This document shows positions 1 through 6,702 of a stretch of 9,319 bases of DNA, in pieces. Each line of letters begins with the position of its first letter. The first letter of the stretch is position 1. The notes below the pieces were generated by a model. That model was not told the origin of the DNA. It ran no database searches and saw nothing but the letters and a program-made list of their open reading frames with translations. The translations under genes and the position numbers were made by a program. The DNA comes from Intrasporangiaceae bacterium (GTDB taxonomy: Bacteria; Actinomycetota; Actinomycetes; Actinomycetales; Dermatophilaceae): contig JAAYSB010000206.1 of NCBI GenBank assembly GCA_012518475.1, positions 1-9,319 on the forward strand. Reading direction: 5' to 3'.

Positions 1-153
1 CTCGCGTGGCGACTACGGCGCCTCGACCGGGAGCCGGTGCGGCGGGGGCTGGAGGCCCAAGGCTGCGCCGTCGTCCCCTGGCAGGGACCGCACACCCTGG
101 GCCGGGTGCTGCGCGAGATCACCCGCAACCGCGCACGTCTGGTGCGCCAGTGA
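1..153 (+). CDS. C-terminal end of a DUF58-like protein (partial, 5' end outside window)
   Basis: An open frame runs in from the left edge (frame 1) and stops at TGA 151-153, giving about 50 residues. The tail has an Arg/Leu-rich helix with DREPVRRGLEAQG, then a VVPWQG strand and a final LGRVLREITRNRARLVRQ helix. In DUF58 proteins (a von Willebrand-like fold usually encoded beside MoxR-type AAA ATPases in Actinobacteria) the last part has the same pattern: a helix, a 'G..VV.W.G' strand, then an 'L..VLRE' helix. The family call is inference from this short tail; the metal-ion-dependent adhesion site and N-terminal membrane segments would lie outside the window. The following membrane gene begins 38 bp downstream, or overlaps by GTGA if a GTG at 150 is used, so the two are probably cotranscribed. 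Confidence 0.55.
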   Translation, partial: LAWRLRRLDREPVRRGLEAQGCAVVPWQGPHTLGRVLREITRNRARLVRQ

Positions 154-191
154 GCTCGAAGTCACCGCCTGAATTCCCCGGGAGCTCACCT

Positions 192-785
192 GTGGACCGG
201 AATGCTTCCGGTCCGATGTCGAACGTTCCGGTCCAGAGTCCGCTCTCGGCCACGAACGACCCCGAGGACGGCCGGCTCGTCCGGGACCGTCCGGCGGCTC
301 GTCAGTCGGTGGCCCTGCGCGGAGTCGCCCTCGCCCTGCTCCTCCTCGCCGCCCTGGCTTCGTGGCCGGCCGGCGAGCCGCCGACTCTGCTCCTCATCGC
401 CGGTGTCATCGGTCTGGGAGCCCTCGCCGTGGCGCGACCCGCCTCGTCGGCGAGCGTCTTCGTCTTCCTGCTCGTCATGTGGTGGTGGGCCGTGGCTGAC
501 GTCCCGCTGTTCCACTGGGCCGGGGTCGTCGCGCTCGTCCTTCTGGTAGGCGCGCACGTCCTGCTCACGGTCGCGGCACTCGCGCCCCTCTCGGCGCCGC
601 CTCAGCAGGACATCGTGAGGCTCTGGCTGCGCCGGGGCGCGTGGATGTCCGCTGCCGGGACCCTCGTTCTCGGAGCCGCCTGGCTCCTGACCGACGTTCC
701 GGAGAGCCCGATCCTCGGTGCAGCCGCTCTCGTCGTCACCCTCGCAGTGGTGCTCGCAGTGGCGCTGCGCTTCCCCAGCGACTAG
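192..785 (+). CDS. Small polytopic membrane protein, function unknown
   Basis: The 197-aa product has a polar N-terminal tail of about 40 residues, then about five to six hydrophobic segments (roughly residues 42-60, 64-82, 86-104, 108-132, 147-166 and 172-193). No catalytic motif is visible. A notable MWWWA cluster lies in the third segment near residue 96. I chose GTG at 192 because GGGAG at 180-184 sits 7 nt upstream. Alternatives are GTG at 150, which overlaps the preceding stop as GTGA and adds 14 residues, and ATG at 216, which has no good ribosome binding site. Its position behind a DUF58-like gene suggests it belongs to a MoxR/DUF58-type membrane operon, where short hydrophobic proteins of unknown role are common; that is inference. 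Its stop lies only 3 bp from the end of convergent cysE, so no terminator hairpin fits between them. I do not recognise a named family. Confidence 0.7.
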   Translation: MDRNASGPMSNVPVQSPLSATNDPEDGRLVRDRPAARQSVALRGVALALLLLAALASWPAGEPPTLLLIAGVIGLGALAVARPASSASVFVFLLVMWWWAVADVPLFHWAGVVALVLLVGAHVLLTVAALAPLSAPPQQDIVRLWLRRGAWMSAAGTLVLGAAWLLTDVPESPILGAAALVVTLAVVLAVALRFPSD

Positions 786-788
786 CGG

Positions 789-1439
789 TCAGATGAACAG
801 CGCAGGGTCCCGGAAGAGCGCCTCGTAGGGGTCCTCACCTGGGTGGTCGGGCATCCGCACCTGCGCAGGTATGCCCGTGGCAACGGCCCCGGACGGGATG
901 CCCTTGACGACAACGGAGTTGGCGCCGACCTGCGCCCCGTCACCGATCTCGATCGCACCGAGGATCTTGGCCCCTGCACCGATGGTGACGTTGTCGCCGA
1001 GGGTGGGGTGGCGCTTGACCTTCTCGAGCGAGCGGCCCCCGAGGGTCACGCCGTGATAGAGCATGACGTCGTCACCGATCTCGGCGGTCTCGCCGATGAC
1101 GACACCCATGCCGTGGTCGATGAAGAAGCGCCGCCCGATCTGGGCACCGGGGTGGATCTCCACACCGGTGATGGCACGCGACGCCGTCGACAGCAGCCGG
1201 GCCGCGGGCTTGAGCTGCTCGTGCTGCCACATCGCGTGAGCGACCCGATGCGACCAGATGGCATGCAGCCCAGGGGAGTTGAAGGCGACATCCGCCCGCG
1301 TCTCGGCTGCAGGATCCCGCGCGATGGCCGCGTCGAGGTCCTCGAGGAGGCGCTCCCGCGCCCGCTGAGCCACAGCGCGCAGCCGCCCCGCAGCGCCGGT
1401 GCGGCGCGCGCGGGACTGGCCGTTCGCATACAGAGTCAT
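789..1439 (-). CDS. cysE: Serine O-acetyltransferase
   Basis: CysE transfers an acetyl group from acetyl-CoA to L-serine, giving O-acetylserine, the committed step of cysteine synthesis in the cytoplasm. The 216-aa product is the short actinobacterial/Bacillus-type form (E. coli CysE is 273 aa). An N-terminal helical region (about 20-90) contains DLDAAIARDPAA. It is followed by a left-handed beta-helix of hexapeptide repeats (about 93-190), with VEIHPGAQIG, FIDHGMGVVIGETAEIG and HPTLGDNVTIGAGAKILG. His109 in DHG and His144 in RHP correspond to the catalytic-site histidines of E. coli CysE (His158 and His193). The C-terminus is Ile (DPALFI), the residue known to insert into the CysK active site in the cysteine synthase complex. 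The start is ATG 1439, 19 nt after the cysK stop, with a weak GGGTGA ribosome binding site. An in-frame extension to 1589 would overlap cysK by 131 bp and is rejected. It is expected to be cotranscribed with cysK. Confidence 0.95.
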   Translation of the reverse strand: MTLYANGQSRARRTGAAGRLRAVAQRARERLLEDLDAAIARDPAAETRADVAFNSPGLHAIWSHRVAHAMWQHEQLKPAARLLSTASRAITGVEIHPGAQIGRRFFIDHGMGVVIGETAEIGDDVMLYHGVTLGGRSLEKVKRHPTLGDNVTIGAGAKILGAIEIGDGAQVGANSVVVKGIPSGAVATGIPAQVRMPDHPGEDPYEALFRDPALFI

Positions 1440-1458
1440 GGGAGTCACCCGGCGCGGT

Positions 1459-2385
1459 TCACTCGCCGAGACCCTCGAAGAGGATCGTCGACAGGTAGCG
1501 CTCGCCGAAGCTCGGGATGATGACGACGATCGTCTTGCCGGCGTTCTCCGGACGCGAGGCCACCTCGTTGGCGGCCGCGAGCGCGGCACCGGAGGAGAGC
1601 CCGACGAGCAGACCCTCCTGAGTCGCGGCCTTCCGGGCCCACTCGACGGCGGTCGTGGCGTTGACGTCGATGACCTCGTCGTAGATCTCGGTGTCGAGGA
1701 TCTCCGGGACGAAGTTCGCGCCGATGCCCTGGATCTTGTGCGGACCGGGCTGGCCGCCGTTGAGGATCGGGGACTCCTCGGGCTCGACGGCGATCATCTG
1801 CACGCCGGGCTTGCGCTCCTTGAGGACCTGGCCGACGCCGGTGATCGTGCCGCCGGTGCCGATGCCAGCGATGACGATGTCGACCTCGCCGTCGGTGTCC
1901 GACCAGATCTCCTCGGCGGTCGTGCGGCGGTGGACCTCCGGGTTGGCGGCGTTGGCGAACTGGCGGGCGAGGACCGCGCCACGCTCCTGGGCGATCTCCT
2001 CGGCCTTGGCGACAGCGCCCTTCATGCCCTCCGAGCCGGGGGTGAGGACGAGCTCGGCGCCGTAGGCACGCAGGAGCGTCTTGCGCTCCTGGCTCATCGT
2101 CTCGGGCATCGTCAGGACAACCTTGTAGCCCTTGGCGGCGCCGACCATCGCCAGCGCGATACCGGTGTTGCCGGACGTGCCCTCCACGATCGTCCCCCCG
2201 GGCTGGAGCTGACCACTCTGCTCCGCGGCCTCGATGATCGAGACACCGATCCGGTCCTTGACCGAGTTGGCCGGGTTGTAGAACTCGAGCTTGGCCGCGA
2301 CGGTCGCCTCGGACTCGATGATGCGGTTGATGCGGACCAACGGGGTCCGACCGATGAGCTCGGTGACGTCGGCATAGATAGGCAC
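1459..2385 (-). CDS. cysK: Cysteine synthase A (O-acetylserine sulfhydrylase)
   Basis: CysK is a PLP enzyme that converts O-acetylserine and sulfide to cysteine and acetate. The 308-aa product has the normal family length and a full motif set. Lys43 in NSVKDR is the Schiff-base lysine and residues 70-75 (TSGNTG) form the substrate carboxylate loop. ANPEVHRRTTAEEIW lies near 147-161. GTGGT at 176-180 is the PLP phosphate cradle, GLSSGAA near 262-268 supplies the serine facing the pyridine nitrogen, and the tail reads PSFGERYLST. The start is GTG 2385, supported by AAGGAG 5 nt upstream; the next in-frame sequence upstream is not conserved-looking. cysE follows 19 nt downstream, forming a two-gene cysteine operon. 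A GGGGAAT-N18-GTT element about 53-78 bp upstream suggests induction by thiol-oxidative stress through a SigR/SigH-type ECF sigma factor (inference). The substrate-loop motifs favour CysK over cystathionine beta-synthase or CysM, but family-level separation would need a tree. Confidence 0.96.
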   Translation of the reverse strand: MPIYADVTELIGRTPLVRINRIIESEATVAAKLEFYNPANSVKDRIGVSIIEAAEQSGQLQPGGTIVEGTSGNTGIALAMVGAAKGYKVVLTMPETMSQERKTLLRAYGAELVLTPGSEGMKGAVAKAEEIAQERGAVLARQFANAANPEVHRRTTAEEIWSDTDGEVDIVIAGIGTGGTITGVGQVLKERKPGVQMIAVEPEESPILNGGQPGPHKIQGIGANFVPEILDTEIYDEVIDVNATTAVEWARKAATQEGLLVGLSSGAALAAANEVASRPENAGKTIVVIIPSFGERYLSTILFEGLGE

Positions 2386-2390
2386 GGGGT

Positions 2391-2396
2391 CTCCTT
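2391..2396 (-). promoter_or_regulatory. Shine-Dalgarno site fixing the cysK GTG start
   Basis: The minus strand reads AAGGAG five nucleotides before GTG at 2385. This strong site supports the GTG start rather than any codon further upstream in the longer open frame. Confidence 0.8.
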
Positions 2397-2437
2397 AGAC
2401 AGGGTTCAGGGTCGATATCGGACGTTATGGCCATGCT

Positions 2438-2463
2438 AACCGCCCGTTATCCGTCGGTATTCC
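2438..2463 (-). promoter_or_regulatory. Candidate SigR/SigH-type ECF sigma promoter of cysK-cysE
   Basis: Read on the minus strand, GGGGAAT (2465-2459) is followed by exactly 18 nt (2458-2441) and then GTT (2440-2438), which is part of GGTTAG. The published consensus for Streptomyces SigR and mycobacterial SigH promoters is GGAAT-N18-GTT or close to it. A start of transcription near 2430 would leave a leader of about 45 nt containing the AAGGAG site. SigR/SigH controls thiol homeostasis (thioredoxin, mycothiol and cysteine supply), so the target fits. A direct repeat CGTTAT at 2423-2428 and 2445-2450, 22 bp apart, and a near-palindrome GTCGATATCGGAC (2411-2423) lie in the same region and might be operator sequence, but I cannot name a regulator. 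The motif match is seen in the sequence; the regulatory role is inference. Confidence 0.55.
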
Positions 2464-2662
2464 CCGGTTCCAGATGCTGACCGGATCGTCAGTCGCGATG
2501 TCACAGATCCGACCCATCGGACACTTCGCCGGTGAACGCGCCTCGTCCACACGGGAGGAACCAGGACCCTCACCCCGTCGCCGCCGGCCTGGGGTTGCAG
2601 CCCCCACGAGACTGTGAGGCGACGCTCATCACGCCGCCGGTTCTCGCGCCGAACGCCCCACG

Positions 2663-2668
2663 TAGACT
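2663..2668 (+). promoter_or_regulatory. -10 element placing transcription start on the etfD ATG (leaderless)
   Basis: TAGACT matches the actinobacterial TANNNT -10 box and ends 7 nt before ATG 2676, so transcription would begin at or next to the A of the start codon. No Shine-Dalgarno sequence precedes the ATG (the 13 nt upstream read CTCGCCCGC-like pyrimidine/GC sequence). The -35 region near 2640-2645 (GTTCTC) is weak. Leaderless mRNAs with this geometry are common in Actinobacteria. The rest of the 290-bp region 2386-2675 between cysK and etfD shows no further gene. Confidence 0.45.
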
Positions 2669-2675
2669 CGCCCGC

Positions 2676-4997
2676 ATGGACCTTAGCCCTCTGCAGTTCG
2701 TCGCGATTGCGCTGTGCTTCACCATCCCGCTCATCGGATGGGCCCTGCTGTTCCGGCAGGTGGCGCGGTTCTGGAAGCACTTCCAGCTCGGCCAGCCGGC
2801 GGTGCGCACGGACAACCCCACTGCCCGGTCCCTGACCCTGGTCAAGGAGTTCCTCGGACATACCCGGATGAAGCGGCTGCCGCTGGTCTCGATCGCGCAC
2901 TGGTTCACCGCCATCTCGTTCCTGGTCCTGTTCGCCACGCTCGTCAACGCGTTCTTCCAGCTCATCTGGCCCGACTTCCGGTTGCCGATCATCGGGCACT
3001 TCCCGCCGTTCGAGTGGCTCGTCGAGCTCTTCGCCTGGGCCGGCCTCATCGGCATCATCGCCCTCATCGTCGTCCGCCAGCGCAAGCACCCGCGCAACTC
3101 CGCCGGGGTCGAGGGACGCCGTTCGCGGTTCTTCGGGTCGGTCTGGTGGCAGGCCTACTACGTCGAGTTCACTATCCTCGCGGTGACGATCTGCATCCTC
3201 CTCCTCCGCACCCTCGAGGCCGCGCACATCACGCTCGTCGAGCCGGAGACGAGCATCGGGCTGCACTTCCCGCTCACCGGCTGGCTGGCCGACATCTGGT
3301 CGGGGCTGTCCGTGGGGACGGTCGAGCAGCTCATCGTCCTCGTCGCCATGATCAAGATTCTCATCTCCTTCGCGTGGATGATCACGATCTCGGTCCAGCC
3401 GACGATGGGCGTCGCTTGGCACCGCTTCCTCGCCTTCCCGAACATCTGGTTCAAGCGCAACGCCGACGGCCGGACCGCCCTCGGTGCGCTCGAGCCGATC
3501 CGGATCAAGGGTGAGGAGCTGAACTTCGAGGAGATCGAGGACCTCGACGAGGACGCTGCGCTCGGCGTCGGCAAGGTCGAGGACTTCACCTGGAAGGGCC
3601 TGCTCGACTTCTCCACCTGCACCGAGTGCGGTCGCTGCCAGAGCCAGTGCCCCGCCTGGAACACCGACAAGCCGCTCTCCCCCAAGCTGCTCATCATGTC
3701 GCTACGCGAGCACGCCCAGGCCAAGGCGCCCTACATCCGGGCGACCGAGGAGCAGCGCGAGTCGCTGTCCGACGGGCTCAAGGCCATCGGCGAGCTGCCG
3801 CTCATCGGTCAGACCGGCTACGACATCGACCACCCGCTCACCGCATACGCCCCGTTCAGCGGTCAGCAGACCCCCGCCGTCATCGACGAAGACGTCCTGT
3901 GGTCGTGCACGACCTGTGGCGCCTGCGTCGAGCAGTGCCCGGTGGACATCGAGCACGTCGACCACATCGTCGACATGCGCCGCTACCAGACCCTCATCGA
4001 GAGCGCCTTCCCGTCCGAGCTCGGTGGCCTGTTCAAGAACCTCGAGAACAAGGGCAACCCGTGGGGCATGGGCCAGCGCGCCCGCCTCGACTGGGCCAAG
4101 GACCTCCCGTTCCCGGTCAAGATCCTCGGCCAGGACGTCGAGTCGGCCGACGACGTCGACTACCTGTTCTGGGTCGGCTGCGCCGGCGCCTACGAGGACC
4201 GCGCCAAGAAGACGACCCGCGCAGTCGCCGAGCTGCTCGACGCTGCCGGAGTCTCCTTCGCGATCCTCGGTGACGGCGAGACCTGCACCGGCGACTCGGC
4301 CCGCCGCGCGGGCAACGAGTTCCTCTACCAGATGCTGGCCCAGCAGAACGTCGAGGTGCTCAACGAGGTCGGCGCCACCAAGATCGTCGTCACCTGCGCG
4401 CACTGCTTCAACACCATCAAGAACGAGTACCCGCAGCTCGGCGGCCAGTACGAGGTCGTCCACCACACCCAGCTGCTCAACCGCCTTGTCCGCGAGAAGC
4501 GGCTCGTCCCGGTCGCGCGTCCGGATGAGGTGCCCGGCAAGTCCACGGCCAAGAACCCGGCCTCGACCGCCCCCGTCGTCACCTATCACGACCCGTGCTA
4601 CCTCGGTCGGCACAACAAGGTGTATGCCCCGCCCCGCGAGCTCATCGGCGCCCTGCCCGGTGTCGAGCTCAAGGAGATGGAGCGCAGTGGCGAGAAGTCG
4701 TTCTGCTGTGGCGCCGGCGGTGCCCGCATGTGGATGGAGGAGAAGCTCGGCACCCGGGTCAACATGAACCGCACCGAGGAGGCCCTCGCCACCGGAGCAG
4801 ACCGGATCGCCATCGGCTGCCCCTTCTGCCGGGTCATGATCTCCGACGGCCTGACGGCCAAGCAGGCCGACGGCATCGGTGAGGACGTCGAGGTCGTCGA
4901 CGTCGCCCAGATGCTGCTCGCTGCTGTGCGCCGGGGTCAGGAGCCCGAGGCTGTCGAGGAAGAGGCCCCCGAGCCCGAGCCCGCCCCCGCCGGCTGA
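2676..4997 (+). CDS. etfD: Membrane Fe-S oxidoreductase, EtfD/Rv0338c/FadF type (ETF:quinone oxidoreductase-like)
   Basis: The 773-aa product fuses a membrane domain to HdrC/HdrB-like cytoplasmic domains. About five transmembrane segments (roughly 7-27, 72-95, 113-133, 161-179 and 218-240) form a NarI-like N-terminal part; His75 and His249 are possible haem or quinone-site residues. Two 4Fe-4S motifs follow: C315-x2-C318-x2-C321-x3-C325-P and C411-x2-C414-x2-C417-x3-C421-P. Two cysteine-rich CCG-type domains then carry C502/C537/C574/C577 and C641/C677-C678/C715/C718; the first has TCTG where the canonical motif is CCG. The tail from about 755 is Glu/Pro/Ala-rich. M. tuberculosis Rv0338c (EtfD), an essential membrane oxidoreductase, links ETF and acyl-CoA dehydrogenases to the respiratory chain; B. 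subtilis FadF is similar. No etfA/etfB or acyl-CoA dehydrogenase gene adjoins it here, so the exact partner is inference. I chose ATG 2676 because the hydrophobic N-terminus starts there; the upstream 48 codons to 2532 look non-coding and contain the putative -10. Confidence 0.88.
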   Translation: MDLSPLQFVAIALCFTIPLIGWALLFRQVARFWKHFQLGQPAVRTDNPTARSLTLVKEFLGHTRMKRLPLVSIAHWFTAISFLVLFATLVNAFFQLIWPDFRLPIIGHFPPFEWLVELFAWAGLIGIIALIVVRQRKHPRNSAGVEGRRSRFFGSVWWQAYYVEFTILAVTICILLLRTLEAAHITLVEPETSIGLHFPLTGWLADIWSGLSVGTVEQLIVLVAMIKILISFAWMITISVQPTMGVAWHRFLAFPNIWFKRNADGRTALGALEPIRIKGEELNFEEIEDLDEDAALGVGKVEDFTWKGLLDFSTCTECGRCQSQCPAWNTDKPLSPKLLIMSLREHAQAKAPYIRATEEQRESLSDGLKAIGELPLIGQTGYDIDHPLTAYAPFSGQQTPAVIDEDVLWSCTTCGACVEQCPVDIEHVDHIVDMRRYQTLIESAFPSELGGLFKNLENKGNPWGMGQRARLDWAKDLPFPVKILGQDVESADDVDYLFWVGCAGAYEDRAKKTTRAVAELLDAAGVSFAILGDGETCTGDSARRAGNEFLYQMLAQQNVEVLNEVGATKIVVTCAHCFNTIKNEYPQLGGQYEVVHHTQLLNRLVREKRLVPVARPDEVPGKSTAKNPASTAPVVTYHDPCYLGRHNKVYAPPRELIGALPGVELKEMERSGEKSFCCGAGGARMWMEEKLGTRVNMNRTEEALATGADRIAIGCPFCRVMISDGLTAKQADGIGEDVEVVDVAQMLLAAVRRGQEPEAVEEEAPEPEPAPAG

Positions 4998-5007
4998 GTC
5001 CCACGTT

Positions 5008-5087
5008 TTCCGCCCAGTGCGGGAAGTGCCTTCTTTGGGCGCGGAACGTTCCCGCCCAGAGCAGGCACTAGTCGCCTTGGGCGGGAA
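5008..5087. repeat. 80-bp nested palindrome between convergent genes (possible bidirectional terminator or intergenic repeat)
   Basis: Three pairs of arms are arranged around one centre (5047/5048). The outer arms are TTCCGCCCA (5008-5016) and TGGGCGGGAA (5078-5087). The middle arms are AGTGCCT (5025-5031) and AGGCACT (5063-5069). The inner arms are TGGGCGcGGAAC (5036-5047) and GTTCCCGCCCA (5048-5058), with one bulged C. The unpaired gaps are symmetrical: 8 and 8 nt, then 4 and 4 nt. The same unit TTCC(C)GCCCA also occurs four times in alternating orientation, so each half can form its own stem-loop. It fills most of the 123-bp gap (4998-5120) between two convergent genes, a typical place for a bidirectional terminator, but there is no T-tract on either side. 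Confidence 0.75.
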
Positions 5088-5120
5088 TCAGGAGGTCGAC
5101 CCTGGGCAGGACAGGTGAGG

Positions 5121-6608
5121 TCAGCGCAGGATGCCAGTGTTCTGGCCGACTGCGGTCTGCATCGTGCGGACGACGAGGAACGCATCGCGCAGGTGCTCGC
5201 GCTCGAAGTCGGACAGGTCCTTGGGATTGAGGTAGTTCGTCGGCGCCTCTCCGGCAGCGATCTGCCGAGCCTGGTGCTCGAGGCGGATCGTCGCGATGAC
5301 GTCATACGCCGCGACCACGTCCCGTCCACCGGAGGTCGAGATGACGTCCACCTCCTCGGCCGCGAGGAGCCGCGCGCGGGTGTTCACCTCGGTGAGCCGG
5401 CCCTTGAGCGCATACACCCGGCCGAGATCGACGACGGGGATGACTCCGCCGTGCTTGAGGTCGATCTCACGCTTGTGCTCCCCGGAACGCTCGGGGGCGA
5501 TATGCCGGAGGAAGTTCAGCGGAGGCTGGTGCTTCATCGAGTTCGAGGTCATATGCGCTACGAAGATCGAGTTGGCGCTAGCCCGGCGCAGGGTGTCGTG
5601 CTGGAGCTCGGTGAACAGAGACCGGTCGCCGGCGATCGGACGCAGGTCGAACATCACTGAGGCGAGCATCTGGGCCTCGACCGACGGCTTGGCGATCCAC
5701 GCATCGAAGTAGCGTCGCCACACCCGCACCGGCTGGCGCCATCTCGGGTTGGTCGCCATCATGTCGCCGGCGCAGTAGACATAGCCGCAGGCGTTCATCC
5801 CGTCCGAGACGAACCGGGCGAGACGCTCGAAGTACGCGTCGTGACCGGGGTCCATCGAGTCGTCGATGATCAGGCCGTTGTCCTGGTCGGTGACACCGGT
5901 CTGCTCGCGACGCCCCTGGGAACCGCAGGCAGCCCATACGTACGGCACCGGGGCCGGTCCGAGCTCGTTCTCGGCCAGCGCGAGCAGCCGCTTGGTGACG
6001 GCGTCGGCGACATCGGTGATGCGGCGGGTCACCGTCGCGTGCGGCTGGTTGGCATCGACCAGCCGGACGAGCAGGTCAGGCAGCCCGCGCATGACATCGA
6101 CCATCTGCGGGACGGAGTCGGCCCCAGCGATGTCGTAGGTGAGAAGGTCTGTCGCCAGGGCATGGATCCGCGTGACGTCGGTGGCCGTGACGATCCCGAC
6201 GATCTGGCCGCCGTCAGTGACGGGCACGTGCCCGATGTCGCGGGCGAGCATGAGCCGCAGCAGATCTGCGACGACAGCAGTGGGTGGCAGCGAGACCGGA
6301 TCCGGGGTCATGGCCGCGGCGATGGGATCGGCGCTCGACAGCCCAGGTGCGACGACGCGGTTCGTCATGTCCCCATCAGTGACGATCCCGACGAGCCGCT
6401 CGCCGTCGACGACGGGCAGGCAGGAGATGTCTCGGTCACGCATGATCCTGGCGGCATCGGCGATGGGCAGGGTCGGGGAGCATGTGATCGGGTCCACCGT
6501 GGCGATCTCCGTGACGGCCAGGTCGACGAGGGCCTTGGCGCGCTGGCGTGCCTCGGGTCGGTCGAATGTCCTGGACTTCGTGGTGGATCGCGCGCCGTCG
6601 GCTGCCAT
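5121..6608 (-). CDS. CBS-pair / DUF294 putative nucleotidyltransferase
   Basis: The 495-aa product has an N-terminal basic stretch (1-35) and then two CBS domains: about 37-86 (LPVVDGERLVGIVTDGDM) and about 98-152 (HVPVTDGGQIVGIVTATDV). A DUF294 domain (PF03445-like) follows at about 190-330 and a DUF294 C-terminal helical domain (PF10335-like) at about 340-485. The nucleotidyltransferase signature is intact: GSQGRREQTGVTDQDNG at 229-245, with Gly229-Ser230 and Asp241/Asp243 as expected metal ligands, resembling GlnD. CBS pairs usually bind adenine nucleotides, so an energy- or signal-regulated nucleotidyl transfer is plausible; substrate and target are unknown. Many family members also carry an N-terminal cyclic-nucleotide-binding domain and are about 620 aa; it is absent here. 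I chose ATG 6608. An upstream ATG at 6704 would add 32 unlike-coding residues and overlap the divergent promoter. No Shine-Dalgarno precedes ATG 6608, but TACGGT lies 6 nt upstream. Confidence 0.82.
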   Translation of the reverse strand: MAADGARSTTKSRTFDRPEARQRAKALVDLAVTEIATVDPITCSPTLPIADAARIMRDRDISCLPVVDGERLVGIVTDGDMTNRVVAPGLSSADPIAAAMTPDPVSLPPTAVVADLLRLMLARDIGHVPVTDGGQIVGIVTATDVTRIHALATDLLTYDIAGADSVPQMVDVMRGLPDLLVRLVDANQPHATVTRRITDVADAVTKRLLALAENELGPAPVPYVWAACGSQGRREQTGVTDQDNGLIIDDSMDPGHDAYFERLARFVSDGMNACGYVYCAGDMMATNPRWRQPVRVWRRYFDAWIAKPSVEAQMLASVMFDLRPIAGDRSLFTELQHDTLRRASANSIFVAHMTSNSMKHQPPLNFLRHIAPERSGEHKREIDLKHGGVIPVVDLGRVYALKGRLTEVNTRARLLAAEEVDVISTSGGRDVVAAYDVIATIRLEHQARQIAAGEAPTNYLNPKDLSDFEREHLRDAFLVVRTMQTAVGQNTGILR

Positions 6609-6614
6609 GACAGA

Positions 6615-6620
6615 ACCGTA
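6615..6620 (-). promoter_or_regulatory. Possible -10 box giving a leaderless start for the CBS-DUF294 gene
   Basis: The minus strand reads TACGGT (TANNNT) 6 nt before ATG 6608, with no Shine-Dalgarno between them. The expected -35 position is GC-rich and does not match TTGACA, so this is weak support. Confidence 0.3.
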
Positions 6621-6668
6621 TCGAGCCGTTGCCGTCCACGGGCCCGGCGACGGGGACTTCTCCCCATG

Positions 6669-6695
6669 TTGCTTCCTGCTCACCTCCTCTAGCGT
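6669..6695 (+). promoter_or_regulatory. Candidate promoter for the small divergent ORFs
   Basis: TTGCTT (6669-6674) and TAGCGT (6690-6695) form a possible -35/-10 pair with a short 15-nt spacer. The -10 ends 7 nt before ATG 6703, the geometry of a leaderless start. The segment also reads as GAGGAGGTGA on the opposite strand, which resembles a Shine-Dalgarno but has no suitable in-frame start after it. Confidence 0.35.
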
Positions 6696-6702
6696 GATCG
6701 CC

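Noticed and set aside
1440..1589. N-terminal extension of cysE to 1589
   Set aside because: It would overlap cysK by 131 bp with an Arg/Ser-rich sequence; ATG 1439 just after the cysK stop fits better.
1399..2439. 346-aa open frame on the plus strand across cysK
   Set aside because: It is antisense to cysK, which has all its family motifs; the Asp/Leu/Gly/Arg-rich product is a typical high-GC shadow frame.
2532..2675. 48-codon N-terminal extension of etfD
   Set aside because: The residues are not membrane-like or conserved-looking, and the region holds the putative -10 box; the hydrophobic N-terminus starts at ATG 2676.
2436..3422. 328-aa minus-strand open frame opposite etfD
   Set aside because: It is antisense to a well-supported membrane Fe-S protein and is composed almost only of charged shadow residues.
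4998..5120. A CRISPR array or small RNA in the repeat-rich gap
   Set aside because: The repeats are inverted around one centre, without regular unique spacers, and no promoter is visible.
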